A stretch of DNA of 64,000 nt from assembly GCF_009831655.1 (NCBI RefSeq), contig NZ_WRPA01000016.1, positions 1-64,000 on the forward strand, in the 5' to 3' direction. Below, piece by piece: positions 18,433 to 27,405 of this stretch; the stretch's first letter is position 1; every line of letters begins with the position of its first letter. The translations under genes were made by a program, and so were the position numbers. Below the pieces are notes generated by a model. The model made no database searches. It saw only the letters and a program-made list of their open reading frames with translations, and was not told the origin of the DNA. This DNA is from Shewanella insulae. Its GTDB lineage: Bacteria > Pseudomonadota > Gammaproteobacteria > Enterobacterales > Shewanellaceae.

Positions 18433-20247
18433 CTAGGCCTGAAACCAGGCGTCCTGCATATCGAAGGGCACACTGTTATAACTCTCCAGCAGGGCGATCT
18501 GCGGGTCGATCTCAGGTAGTTCCCACTCCAGGTAGTAACGTGCCGCCTGCAGCTTACCTTGGTAGAAGTTAGCGTCATCGACAGACAGAGAGCCCTCTTC
18601 GGCCAACTTGGCCGCGGCGATATTAGCCTGTTGTAGCCAGATCCAGCTGGCGGTGATGCGGCCAAACACGTCCAGATACAGGGTGGCGTTGGCCAGGCCC
18701 AGATCAGGGTCTTTGGCCAGCATGGGCAGCAGCACGGCATTGAGCCTGCTTAGTTTGCCAAGCGCCGCGAGCAGGGAATTCCCCATCTCGGCCGTCGCCT
18801 CTCTTGTGGCGGCCTCGGCGGCGGTGGCTTCCACCGCCTTCACGAACAGCTCATAGGCGGCCATGTTCCCCATAGGCACCTTGCGCCCCAGGATATCCAG
18901 GCCATGGATCGCCTCCGTGCCCTCATGGATTGGATTGAGGCGGTTGTCGCGATAATACTGCTCCACCGGATACTCGCGGATATAACCCGAGCCACCGAGC
19001 ACCTGAATGGCCAGATCGTTGGCCTTTAGGGCGTACTTTGAGGGCCAGGACTTAACGATGGGCGTCAGCAGGTCCAGCAGCATGAAGGCCTGCTGACGAG
19101 CCTCTTGGGTATCCGCCGTGTGACTATCTTCAAACAGCGAGCTGGCATACAGACACAGCGCCAGCGAGCCTTCCACATAGGCCTTCTGCGCCAGCAACAT
19201 GCGGCGCACGTCGGCATGTTGCACGATAGGGATCTGCTTGGACTCAGGATCTTTGTTCGATGGCAGACGTCCCTGGGGACGCTCACGGGCGTATTCCAGG
19301 GAGGCATTGAAGCCCTGGTAGCCCAGCACTGCCGCCGTGCTGCCGACAAAGATGCGCGCCTCATTCATCATCTGGAACATGTAGGCCAGCCCCTTGTGAG
19401 GCTCGCCGACCAGGTAACCCACGGCGCCGCCCTTCTCGCCAAAAGACAAGACGGTAGAGGTGGTGTTGCGAAAGCCCATCTTATGCAGTAGACCGGCCAG
19501 GGCCACGTCGTTGCGCTCCCCCTGGGAGCCATCGTCATTGACCAGGAACTTAGGCACGATAAACAGGGAGATCCCCTTGACGCCGGCAGGCGCGCCCTCG
19601 ATCTTCGCCAGGGTCATATGAATGATATTCTCTGTGATGCTCTGATCGCCACCGGAAATAAACATCTTCTGGCCCGTGATCCGGTAGCTGCCGTCGGCCT
19701 GTGGCACCGCCTTGGTGGTGATATCCGCCAGCGCCGAGCCCTGACCCGGCTCTGTCATCGCCATGGTACCGGCGAAGCGGCCCTCCTGCATGGGGGGAAT
19801 AAATTTGGCCTTCTGCTCATCGCTGCCAAAGCTCTGGATCAGGTTAGCCGCCCCCAGGCTCAGGCAGGGATAGCCGGCGGTGGCGGTATTGGCGGCGCTG
19901 AAGTAGGCCATCGCGGCGCGCAGTATGATCTCTGGCAGCTGCATGCCGCCGTCTTCGAAGTCATAGTGGGCGGCCAGAAAGCCTGCGTCGGCAAAATGAT
20001 CCCAGGCCTCCTTGGTTTCCGGGATCATCTGCACCTTCTCACCGTCAAAGGTCGGCTCCTGCTCGTCCCCTTTATGGTTGTGATTGGCAAAGTATTTCTC
20101 GGCGATGGTTTTTGCCGTCTCCAGGGTAGCGTCAAACACCTCGCGGCTGTGCTCGCAATAACGGGGCCGCTGCAGTAGTCCTTCTGTGTCCAGGAATTCG
20201 TATAGCAGGAAATCCATGTCGCGGGCATTGAGTAGTGGTACTGTCAT
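18433..20247 (-). CDS. Long acyl-CoA dehydrogenase with C-terminal extension (DmdC/FadE5-like)
   Basis: A 604-residue FAD-dependent acyl-CoA dehydrogenase, about 200 residues longer than the classical type. Core motifs: TEPGQGSALADI, GQKMFISGG, QVLGGSGYIREYPVEQYYRD, and the catalytic-base segment IHEGTEAIHGLD with Glu before Gly-Thr. The tail after ~470 is the helical extension of the long subfamily that includes methylmercaptopropionyl-CoA dehydrogenase (DmdC) and FadE5. Substrate is not readable from sequence. It has a GGAG ribosome binding site, and follows the CocE-like hydrolase gene in the same direction after 217 bases. It may belong to lipid or side-chain catabolism with the neighbouring genes. 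Confidence 0.88.
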   Translation of the reverse strand: MTVPLLNARDMDFLLYEFLDTEGLLQRPRYCEHSREVFDATLETAKTIAEKYFANHNHKGDEQEPTFDGEKVQMIPETKEAWDHFADAGFLAAHYDFEDGGMQLPEIILRAAMAYFSAANTATAGYPCLSLGAANLIQSFGSDEQKAKFIPPMQEGRFAGTMAMTEPGQGSALADITTKAVPQADGSYRITGQKMFISGGDQSITENIIHMTLAKIEGAPAGVKGISLFIVPKFLVNDDGSQGERNDVALAGLLHKMGFRNTTSTVLSFGEKGGAVGYLVGEPHKGLAYMFQMMNEARIFVGSTAAVLGYQGFNASLEYARERPQGRLPSNKDPESKQIPIVQHADVRRMLLAQKAYVEGSLALCLYASSLFEDSHTADTQEARQQAFMLLDLLTPIVKSWPSKYALKANDLAIQVLGGSGYIREYPVEQYYRDNRLNPIHEGTEAIHGLDILGRKVPMGNMAAYELFVKAVEATAAEAATREATAEMGNSLLAALGKLSRLNAVLLPMLAKDPDLGLANATLYLDVFGRITASWIWLQQANIAAAKLAEEGSLSVDDANFYQGKLQAARYYLEWELPEIDPQIALLESYNSVPFDMQDAWFQA

Positions 20248-20410
20248 AAAGAAACTCCATTAACGGCTGCGAAAGTTGGCCTTGTGAACCGCACTCTGGC
20301 ACAAAGCCCTCACGAGTGAGGGCGCTGTGGCGCGAAGGCAAGCGCTGCCCGGCCGGTATAACCTGGGTATCCTGGCCTGTGCCGATACCCGATATACTCA
20401 GTAAAATCTG

Positions 20411-20446
20411 TGATGAAACGGCGGCATTATCTCCGTCGTGTCATCA
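20411..20446 (-). terminator. Weak terminator-like hairpin after the CocE-like gene
   Basis: TGATGA-A-ACGGCGG pairs with CCGTCGT-G-TCATCA around an eight-base loop (one G:U pair and an A-G bulge position). On the minus strand it is followed by CAGATTTTAC, so the T run is poor. Confidence 0.4.
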
Positions 20447-20464
20447 TCCATTAGGATTAGCACG

Positions 20465-22384
20465 CTACATCAGTGGCAAGGCGATTTGCGATGCCTTGGC
20501 ACCACCGACGCTTAAGGAGAGCTGCGCCTCGGGATAAGGCGGCGCCTCCATATTGTCTTTGTCAGCGCCCATGATGGCGACCCGCAGACGATTGCCTTTA
20601 TTGATGCGATGCACCACGGGCATGATGTCGAAGTTGGCTTCGACCACCTCCCCCGGCGTCAGCAGTTGCTCATCTGCTTTTAAGGCGCGATGCCAAGGGA
20701 TATCCAGGTTATTCCAGGGCGCCTTATGCTCCTTGCGCAGAGAAAGCCTCAGATTGCCTTCTGTGATGTAGTTGGAGCGACCATCGACGTCCACCTCTTC
20801 CAGCAGGGCATAGACATCGGCATCCGGCGTGCTGGCCGAGACGAAGAGTTTGACCAGCGGAATGCCGGCGATCACCATATCCTTCTCAAGGGGCAGCGTC
20901 GTAAAGGTCAGCGAATGGCCATCATTGGCCGCCATATCCGGATAGTTCACCTGAGTGCCAAAGTTGGAATCCCAGCGAGTTGCCGTTCCTGTGGTGGTCA
21001 GATTATTGACCTGATAGGCCAGTAACGCGCTGGCATCAGGCTGCTGAGTCGACAGAACCGGCACCTGAGTAGAAAGCAGGTGATCTGTCACCAAACCGCT
21101 CTTGGCGCTGGATTCGCCAAAATAGAAGCTGGTGCGCGGCTTGTTGAGAGGGAACTGGGACAGGGAGATCCACTGCCACTGCTCGCGCATGGTATCCACC
21201 TCGGCCACATGAATTTGCGGCTCATCCATCACGCCGTTTTTGATCCCCTTCAACCAGTAATCGAACCAGCGCTGAAACTCGGCGCCATATACCCTATCAC
21301 GCTCCAGCTTTTCGGCCTGGTTATTGGTGATGTGAGACCAGGGACCAAAGGCCATCTTCTGCGGGCCGTGATAGTTTTCGAAATGCACTAATGTGTCAGT
21401 GGTGTAGGGATCATGCCAGGAACCGAAATGGTAGATGGCCACGCCAGACTCGTTGAGGGCCACGTTTATCGCAGAGGGCATATCCTTATACCAATCGAAC
21501 TCGGGCGCGGTAGCGTCGCGCAGCTTCGCCGCACCAAGTGGCGTTATAGGGTCGAAGTTGGTGGCATGATCCTTCACGGCAGCCGCCGCCAAAGTACCAT
21601 CTGTGTCGGCATCCACCGGCGTGGGCTTACGCTCCTTATCCAGGTACTGGGTGCCCTTGCCCCAACTCTCTAGCAGATCCTGACGCAATATGCCGCCACG
21701 ACGAACCGCGTCATAGAGGTTAAAATAACCGTTTTCCGGGGTAATGGCCTTAAGCGCCGGATGCTTGGTGCTGGCGGCCATGTACTGGCTAATTCCCATA
21801 TAGGAGAGGCCATACATGCCAATGTTACCGTCGCTGAACGCCTGCTTGGACAACCAGTCGATGACATCATAGGCATCGCGGGTCTCAGGCGCGCTAAATA
21901 GGCCCTGATAACGCCCGAAAGAGGCGCCGCCACCGCGCACATTTACACTCACAATCACATAGCCGTGCCTGGCGAGACGCTGCAAGATGGCATCGTCTTC
22001 TATATTGGTGACTCCCGGTTCAAACTCCCTGTGGTAGCGCGAATAGGTCCAGAGTACAGGCAGCTTTTCCTGTGTCACCACGCCCTGGTTGGCCGGACGC
22101 GAGATATCCGCCGCCAGCCGGGTACCGTCCCGTGTGGTGATATACTCAGAGCTGGTCACCCAGCCGTCGAAACGCTCCTGGGAATAGCCTTTGTAGTGGC
22201 CAAAGCTGGACACCTTCTTATGTTCCTTATGAGCCTGTTCGCTCTGCCCAGACTGGTTTGTTGCAGACTCGGCCGCGGCGATTGGCACTATGATTGGCGT
22301 AATAGTAACGCCTGCCGAAATCGTCAACAGGCCGGCGGCCAGCCAGCAAGCGGCGCGCTGTGGTTTTCCCCTAACTTGTTCCAT
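20465..22384 (-). CDS. Exported CocE/NonD family hydrolase (peptidase S15-like)
   Basis: A 639-residue serine hydrolase. The N-terminus has a hydrophobic signal segment (roughly residues 11-38) ending in IAAAES, consistent with export to the periplasm. The alpha/beta-hydrolase domain has the nucleophile Ser194 in GLSYMG; HFGSWHDPYT and the lid region follow, and the C-terminal jelly-roll domain of the CocE/X-Pro dipeptidyl-peptidase family occupies the last ~200 residues. Family members cleave esters, acyl amides or X-Pro peptides. Between a TonB-dependent receptor and an acyl-CoA dehydrogenase, an ester- or amide-cleaving role on an imported compound is plausible (inference). Confidence 0.85.
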   Translation of the reverse strand: MEQVRGKPQRAACWLAAGLLTISAGVTITPIIVPIAAAESATNQSGQSEQAHKEHKKVSSFGHYKGYSQERFDGWVTSSEYITTRDGTRLAADISRPANQGVVTQEKLPVLWTYSRYHREFEPGVTNIEDDAILQRLARHGYVIVSVNVRGGGASFGRYQGLFSAPETRDAYDVIDWLSKQAFSDGNIGMYGLSYMGISQYMAASTKHPALKAITPENGYFNLYDAVRRGGILRQDLLESWGKGTQYLDKERKPTPVDADTDGTLAAAAVKDHATNFDPITPLGAAKLRDATAPEFDWYKDMPSAINVALNESGVAIYHFGSWHDPYTTDTLVHFENYHGPQKMAFGPWSHITNNQAEKLERDRVYGAEFQRWFDYWLKGIKNGVMDEPQIHVAEVDTMREQWQWISLSQFPLNKPRTSFYFGESSAKSGLVTDHLLSTQVPVLSTQQPDASALLAYQVNNLTTTGTATRWDSNFGTQVNYPDMAANDGHSLTFTTLPLEKDMVIAGIPLVKLFVSASTPDADVYALLEEVDVDGRSNYITEGNLRLSLRKEHKAPWNNLDIPWHRALKADEQLLTPGEVVEANFDIMPVVHRINKGNRLRVAIMGADKDNMEAPPYPEAQLSLSVGGAKASQIALPLM

Positions 22385-22452
22385 GTCTCATTTCCTATCT
22401 GTTATTGATCTTATTGCGCTTACACCAACTTAAGCCATCTCCCCCCAAGGGC

Positions 22453-22552
22453 TATCCCTTAGCGCAGAGTTATCCCTTAGCGCAGAGTTATCCCTTAGCG
22501 CAGAGTTATCCCTTAGCGCAGAGTTATCCCTTAGCACAGAGTTATCCCTTTC
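22453..22552. repeat. 18-bp tandem repeat, five copies plus a partial sixth
   Basis: The unit TATCCCTTAGCGCAGAGT occurs at 22453, 22471, 22489 and 22507 without change, at 22525 with one substitution (AGCACAG), and as a truncated sixth unit at 22543. The array sits 69 bases upstream of the CocE-like start codon and reads ACTCTGCGCTAAGGGATA on the gene's strand. No spacer-repeat alternation, so it is not CRISPR. Confidence 0.9.
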
Positions 22553-22568
22553 TGCCTCGCCTTCGAGG

Positions 22569-22594
22569 CCTGGCGATGCAGACACATCGCCAGG
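22569..22594. other. Perfect ten-pair hairpin between the TonB receptor and the CocE-like gene
   Basis: CCTGGCGATG-CAGACA-CATCGCCAGG is an exact stem-loop next to the 18-bp tandem array, upstream of the CocE-like gene and downstream of the TonB receptor terminator. No T run follows on either strand, so it may be a 5' leader or attenuator structure or a spare terminator stem. Confidence 0.5.
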
Positions 22595-22601
22595 GAAGGA
22601 A

Positions 22602-22652
22602 TAAAAAGCGGCTCCCTGACGACAGTGTGCAGTCTTTAAGTCAGGGACGCCG
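22602..22652 (-). terminator. Terminator of the TonB-dependent receptor gene
   Basis: CGGC-TCCCTGAC (22609-22620) pairs with GTCAGGGA-CGCCG (22640-22652); read on the minus strand the stem is followed by CTTTTTAT. It is about 16 bases past the receptor stop. Confidence 0.75.
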
Positions 22653-22667
22653 GGGAAAAGCTTTGCT

Positions 22668-25241
22668 TTAGTAGTTGTAAGACAGGCTTACTCCAAAGGT
22701 TCGCGGCGCGTTATATTCGCTATAGCCACTGTCCAAACCATCCAGGTAGAAGCTGGTACGATAGGTCTTATCGGTCAGGTTGCGCCCCCACAGTGCCACA
22801 CTCCAATTATCATCGGGACTGAATATTTCCATTCTGGCGTTGACTAAGGTATTGCCTTTTTGCCGATAAATAGGCTCATTAGACACAGACAGCCAGTAGT
22901 CATCCTTGAAGGAGGCATCCAATTGCACGAAGCCGTCCAGGTTAGCATTCAGGTTAAAGTGATAACGGGCGATCAGGTTGCCACTGAACTTAGGCGCGTT
23001 ATTGAGTTCATTGCCTTGAATGTCGATCACTTCACCGAAGATGTTGGTGATGCCGACGTCCGCAGACTCAAACTTGTTGACCCTATCCACCTCGGTATCG
23101 AGCAGGCCGATAGCGGCGCGGATCTCTAAGTCCTCGGTCGCCATCCAGCGCAGATCCAGTTCGGCGCCCTGCATGATAACGTCACCCAGGTTACGCAGGC
23201 CGTTAAAGACGCCACCGGTTGATTGATCGACCTCCTGAATAGCCGACTGGAAGTCACGGTAGTCGTAGTAGAAGGCCGCGCCGTTGAGCTGAATGCGATA
23301 GTCTTCCAGCGTTGACTTGAAGCCCAATTCGACGCCGTTGTTGCGCTCCGGCTTGTAGGGGCGGATGGCATTTGGATTGGTCAGGAAGCCACCGAAGAAG
23401 CCGCCAGACTTAAAGCTGCTGCCCACACTGGCATACAACAGGGTATCCGGGGTGACCTTCCAGTCGAGGTTAACTTTCCATGACGGGTCACTCTCGTCAT
23501 AGTGAGACTTATTAGCGCGCGCCAGATCGTAACGGCCGGTTACTGGGTCCCAACCAATGAAGTTGGCGCAGTAGGTGTCGCTGTCTGGGTCTGTGGTATT
23601 CAGACCATTTACGGTACAGATCCAGGTACCGTCGTTGACAAACACGTCGCCGACATAATCCTTCTTCTCCTGGGTGTAACGTAGATCCACTGTGGTCGAC
23701 AGGGTATCGCTGATGGCATAGGTGAACTGGGCATAGCCTGAGGTCACCTTAGTGTCCTGGGTATAGGCCATGGTGCCGCACCCAGGGAATTGCACCCAGT
23801 CGGCATAGACGTTGGCGGCAAAGGAGCAGTTTCTCAGGTCGTCCAGGTTATCCTCGGCGTACACCAGACCCAGCATCCAGTTGAAATCGCCACCATAGTT
23901 GGACAGCAGGCGCAGCTCCTGGCTCCATGAGCTGGTATCAGAGTCATACTGGGTGACATACATCTCGTTGAGGTCACCACCATTGAGACGGCCATAGTCA
24001 CGGCTGGCTTGCTCCCAGGCCTCTTGATCCTGACCTGGGCCCATGCCGACAGAGCCGACACCATTGCGATGCTTAAACTGCATCTGGGTGTAGTTAGTGA
24101 TCGAGGTCAGCGAGTAATCGGAGAAATCCCAGTTCATGTTTAACGACACCGAATGGTAGGTGTCATCGTTAGGATGCACCCTGGCATCGGCGCCGCTGTA
24201 TGGGTCGCCATCGGCGCTGGCGCGGTTCATGTTGATACAGCTGGCATCCGGGATACCGGTTTGCAACACGGCGTCACAATAAGCCGGCGTACCATCCTGA
24301 TTGTAGGGAATATTCATCGACGGCAGGCCAGGGAAGTCCGCTAGCGGTCCCTCCCAGTAGGCGTTGCTGTCTAATAACCCTGTGACCTCGGGGATCGACG
24401 CCTCTGAGGTGTCACGGCCATAGGTATATCTGAGATCTGCCGCAAAATAGTCTGTGGGTTCGAGATGCAATGTAACGCGGGCCTGCTGCTTATCTTTGCC
24501 ACCCTGGTCGCGATTCAGATAGGTGTTGTAGTAATAGCCATCGTTGGTTTCAGACTGCACGGCGAGGCGCACAGCGGCGATCTCCCCCAGTGGCAGACTG
24601 GCGCCGGCGCGGATGTTGAGCGAGTTATAGTTGCCGTAATCCACCGCGACATTGGCTTCCGTGGTCTCAAGCTCTGGTCGCTTAGAGGAGAAAGAGATGG
24701 CGCCGCCGGTAGAGTTACGTCCATACAGACCGCCCTGAGGCCCCTTGAGCACCTCTACCCTATCGGTATCAAACATGGCGAAGGCGCTATAGATGCCATA
24801 GGGCTGATAGACGTCGTCAACGACCACTGCCGTGTTAGGTGTATTGTTAGTGTTGTAGTCCTGTAGACCCACACCACGGATCACGAAGATGGGGATGCCG
24901 CTATCGTCTGAGACGGCGACCTCCATGTTGGGGATAAATTCCGCCAGGGCCGATGCCTGATAGGCACCGAGATCTTCTAGCTCATCGGCTTTAAACGCGG
25001 AGATCGCGATGCCGACATCTTGCATACGTTGCACACGTTTCTGCGCCGTCACCTCGATGACTTCAAACGCGCTGGCCTTCTGATCCTGTGATTCTTCTGG
25101 CGCCTGCGCTTCTTCAGCAAAAACTTGCCCTGAAATAGCCCCAAAAACGGCCATAGCCAAACAACTCAGCTTCATGTTGCTCCGACTTACTGCTGCTCGG
25201 GAGCGTAATAAGTGATTAGTTTTAATGTACTTTTCCATCAT
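22668..25241 (-). CDS. TonB-dependent outer membrane receptor
   Basis: An 857-residue receptor. The signal peptide ends near VFAEEAQ (~residue 43). The TonB-box/plug region follows (IEVTAQKRVQRMQDV, DRVEVLKGPQGGLYGRNSTG), then a 22-strand barrel and a C-terminal aromatic residue (VSLSYNY), the outer-membrane assembly signal. It belongs to the broad subfamily annotated as uptake receptors for siderophores, sugars or lipophilic compounds. No Fur-like site was identified upstream, and the downstream genes are acyl-group catabolism rather than iron metabolism, so an organic nutrient is the better guess (inference). Strong ribosome binding site AAGGAAGGA. Confidence 0.92.
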   Translation of the reverse strand: MMEKYIKTNHLLRSRAAVSRSNMKLSCLAMAVFGAISGQVFAEEAQAPEESQDQKASAFEVIEVTAQKRVQRMQDVGIAISAFKADELEDLGAYQASALAEFIPNMEVAVSDDSGIPIFVIRGVGLQDYNTNNTPNTAVVVDDVYQPYGIYSAFAMFDTDRVEVLKGPQGGLYGRNSTGGAISFSSKRPELETTEANVAVDYGNYNSLNIRAGASLPLGEIAAVRLAVQSETNDGYYYNTYLNRDQGGKDKQQARVTLHLEPTDYFAADLRYTYGRDTSEASIPEVTGLLDSNAYWEGPLADFPGLPSMNIPYNQDGTPAYCDAVLQTGIPDASCINMNRASADGDPYSGADARVHPNDDTYHSVSLNMNWDFSDYSLTSITNYTQMQFKHRNGVGSVGMGPGQDQEAWEQASRDYGRLNGGDLNEMYVTQYDSDTSSWSQELRLLSNYGGDFNWMLGLVYAEDNLDDLRNCSFAANVYADWVQFPGCGTMAYTQDTKVTSGYAQFTYAISDTLSTTVDLRYTQEKKDYVGDVFVNDGTWICTVNGLNTTDPDSDTYCANFIGWDPVTGRYDLARANKSHYDESDPSWKVNLDWKVTPDTLLYASVGSSFKSGGFFGGFLTNPNAIRPYKPERNNGVELGFKSTLEDYRIQLNGAAFYYDYRDFQSAIQEVDQSTGGVFNGLRNLGDVIMQGAELDLRWMATEDLEIRAAIGLLDTEVDRVNKFESADVGITNIFGEVIDIQGNELNNAPKFSGNLIARYHFNLNANLDGFVQLDASFKDDYWLSVSNEPIYRQKGNTLVNARMEIFSPDDNWSVALWGRNLTDKTYRTSFYLDGLDSGYSEYNAPRTFGVSLSYNY

Positions 25242-26095
25242 CCTATCCTTCCTTTATTACGTTTTATATTTATTAGGATGTTGGCGATGTGGAAATCAGC
25301 CGCACCTCCCTACCGAGTCCTGCACTAACTGCAATATTTATTGCCACAGCACCTATTCCCCCCGCGGTACATCAGGCCACAAACATAAGCAAAGACTGTT
25401 AGAATCGAGTATATGGAGCGCGTTACCAATTTTTAAATTTATTATAATGATTGTGCAACATTCATAATGGTGATGATGAATCATTCATCTGCACCCATAG
25501 CTCCCCTAAAAACCCCTATCCCTTGAAGGGGCTCGTTTTTTAAGCAAATCAGACTCTGCCACACCTGGACAAACCTAATGAAAGAGAGAGGAAAACAGCC
25601 CCATGATTGGCCCAAATACCGTGCTCATCCGAGCTGTTACAAAGAGTTAAAGCCAGTTCGACATTTAAGACAAAGGCGAGAGACTAAGACTTTAGACAAG
25701 ACAGAAGAGTTTTCTTGATGAATAAGCCATAAGAAAAGGCCACAAGCAAAGGTAATAAAAAAGCAAATAGATAAAGGCAAAAGGAAAAGACCTGCAACCA
25801 GGCACTTTTTATTGGTATACACCAAGGAACTCGTTGCTTAAGAGTCGCGTTAAATAGACTCGAAAGACGCTACTCTATTGAAATCTGATATTTACCAGAC
25901 TCTGGTATTTGGGCTCTGATGTTTGGACTCAGCTATTTGGGCTCAGGTATTTGAAAGCTTATGGAATACCAAGCCGCACGGTGCATCAATTGCCTGCCGC
26001 TGATAAACAGTAAAAAGTGTCGTCTTCGAGCCCACTCACTAATCTCTATGCTCTCAAAATCTATGCACTCAAAGGCTCCGCAACATAAACCACCG
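25242..26095. other. Long gene-free AT-rich interval
   Basis: About 850 bases between the TonB receptor and nitrilase genes contain no convincing gene. Visible structure: a perfect 15-bp palindrome GATGAAT-C-ATTCATC (25475-25489); CCCCT-N9-AGGGG followed by CTCGTTTTTT (near 25514-25542), a possible plus-strand terminator; and a degenerate 14-bp tandem repeat at 25906-25961. Short hydrophobic readings on the minus strand (near 25637-25825) lack ribosome binding sites. The interval should contain the receptor promoter. Confidence 0.6.
25906..25961. repeat. Degenerate 14-bp tandem repeat (four units)
   Basis: Units TATTTGGGCTCTGA, TGTTTGGACTCAGC, TATTTGGGCTCAGG and TATTTGAAAGCTTA follow each other at a 14-base period just downstream of the nitrilase gene; a weaker related unit, TATTTACCAGACTC, lies just before. 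Confidence 0.6.
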
Positions 26096-27040
26096 TTAGT
26101 CCGTTTCCTTAAAAACCGTCGGCGCCCGACGTGTCCTATCGACATGCAGCTCAAACACATCCGGGCGCGAATAGTGCCCGGCGACATCGAGCGCCCGTTT
26201 CGAGGTGGCCGCCTTCTCCACCTCGATGTCGGCGATGAGCATGCCCTTCTCTCTCGACAGCGGCCCTGAGACTATCTCGCCGCTCGGCGACACCACCACC
26301 GAATCCCCCGGATTGATCCAGGTTTCATCGACGGGATAGAGTTGGTCGAGATTGGGAAAGTCTGCTGGCAGATCTTGTCGCTCCAGCGCGACGCCACAGG
26401 AGAGCACCCAGCACTTCCCCTCTCTGGCTATGTGTTGCATGCTGCCTATCCAGGCCGCACCGCTGTCATAGGTGGGCGCTATGTAGATCTCTACTCCCTG
26501 GGAATAGAGCGCATATCTGGCGAGGGGCATGTAGTTCTCCCAGCAGACCAGGCTGCCGATCCTGCCTACCGGGGTATCGATAACATTAAGGCCGTGGCCG
26601 TCGCCTATTCCCCAAACCATGCGCTCAGGGTTGGTCGGCATGAGTTTACGGTGATGATTAACCAGCTGACCTTGGGTGTCTATCGTTACCACAGAATTGT
26701 AGAGGGTCGATTGACTGTTGGCATTGTCTCTCTCATTCATGCCGCAGACGACAGTCACGCCGTTTTGCCTGGCGGCCTCTTGCAACGGCTTGAGATCCTC
26801 TGTCGACAGATCGACGCTATTTCTCAGCAGCCTGGCATGCAGCTCCTCACAGATCCCCCAGTCACCGCCGGGCCTCAAGCGCCATATCCAGGCAGGATAG
26901 CCGGGAATAAAGGCCTCGGGAAACACGATAAGCTCGGCGCCCTGGTTGGATGCCGAATTTACCAGGCCAACCGCCTTGGCTATTGTGCCTTGCTTGTCCA
27001 GCACACAAGGCGCCTCTTGAATGATAGCTATCCTCTTCAT
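26096..27040 (-). CDS. Nitrilase (carbon-nitrogen hydrolase superfamily)
   Basis: A 314-residue cytoplasmic enzyme of the true nitrilase branch, which hydrolyses a nitrile to carboxylate and ammonia. The catalytic Glu-Lys-Cys triad is visible: Glu42 in FPEAFIPGYP, Lys132 in HHRKLMPTNPER, Cys166 in LVCWENYMPLAR. The length is typical of bacterial aliphatic or arylacetonitrilases. Start: ATG after AAAGGAGCGATCT. It is a single-gene unit between the gene-free interval and repeat copy 3. Relatives also include cyanide-converting enzymes; the substrate is not predictable here. Confidence 0.9.
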   Translation of the reverse strand: MKRIAIIQEAPCVLDKQGTIAKAVGLVNSASNQGAELIVFPEAFIPGYPAWIWRLRPGGDWGICEELHARLLRNSVDLSTEDLKPLQEAARQNGVTVVCGMNERDNANSQSTLYNSVVTIDTQGQLVNHHRKLMPTNPERMVWGIGDGHGLNVIDTPVGRIGSLVCWENYMPLARYALYSQGVEIYIAPTYDSGAAWIGSMQHIAREGKCWVLSCGVALERQDLPADFPNLDQLYPVDETWINPGDSVVVSPSGEIVSGPLSREKGMLIADIEVEKAATSKRALDVAGHYSRPDVFELHVDRTRRAPTVFKETD

Positions 27041-27180
27041 AGATCGCTCCTTTTCATAGATCGCGCTTTTTAATCAAGAATAGAGATAACCCTCAGTATA
27101 GTTTGCCCAACCCCAGGTTTCGTGAAATCCCCCCGCTCACATTGCACAAGCAGCGAAAACAATCCATTGGAAATAAAAAA

Positions 27181-27350
27181 GGTCAAATCGAAGAGATAGA
27201 AGTACAGGTGTAAGCAGGCTTTTGGCCCTCGGCGACAGGACGTCGCCGTGGAGCGTATAGGGACATATTCACCGCGAGTCAAAAGTGTGCTTGCACAACC
27301 CCCGCCGGGCAGGCGTTAGATTGCCATGAAGATAAAACCTTCAAATATCT
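27181..27350 (+). repeat. Structured interspersed repeat, copy 3
   Basis: Third, most divergent copy, filling most of the gap between nitrilase and dinB. Conserved blocks (CAAATCGAAGAGATA, TATTCACCGCG, TTGCACA, CGCCGGGCAGGCGTTA) flank arms unlike those of copies 1 and 2 but still pairing: AAGCAGGCTTTTGGC (27212-27226) with GTCAAAAGTGTGCTT (27278-27292), 14 of 15 including G:U, and inner hairpin GGCGAC-AGGAC-GTCGCC (27231-27247). The third hairpin is degraded (GAAGATAAAACCTTC). Confidence 0.75.
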
Positions 27351-27405
27351 AACCAGTCGCAATAACCGTCAAAGCTACGAGCTAAAAAGGTTAATAGGGT
27401 TAACG

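Noticed and set aside
22453-22552. Possible CRISPR array
   Set aside because: The units are contiguous 18-mers with no spacers, and no cas genes are present.
22405-22671. Plus-strand reading with repeated LAQSYP units
   Set aside because: It is produced by the 18-bp tandem repeat (a multiple of three); no ribosome binding site or family, and it covers the receptor terminator.
25637-25825. 62-codon hydrophobic minus-strand reading
   Set aside because: Begins at TTG or GTG without a ribosome binding site; AT-rich intergenic DNA often encodes short hydrophobic frames.
25933-26187. 84-codon minus-strand reading overlapping the nitrilase end
   Set aside because: Out of frame with the nitrilase C-terminus and without a ribosome binding site; no family recognised.
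26342-27073. Long plus-strand open frame opposite the nitrilase
   Set aside because: Antisense to a complete nitrilase with all three catalytic residues; GC-rich third positions create open shadows.
27181-27350. Riboswitch upstream of the nitrilase or dinB
   Set aside because: The strand is wrong for both neighbours (plus-strand element between leftward genes), and copies elsewhere show it is an interspersed repeat.
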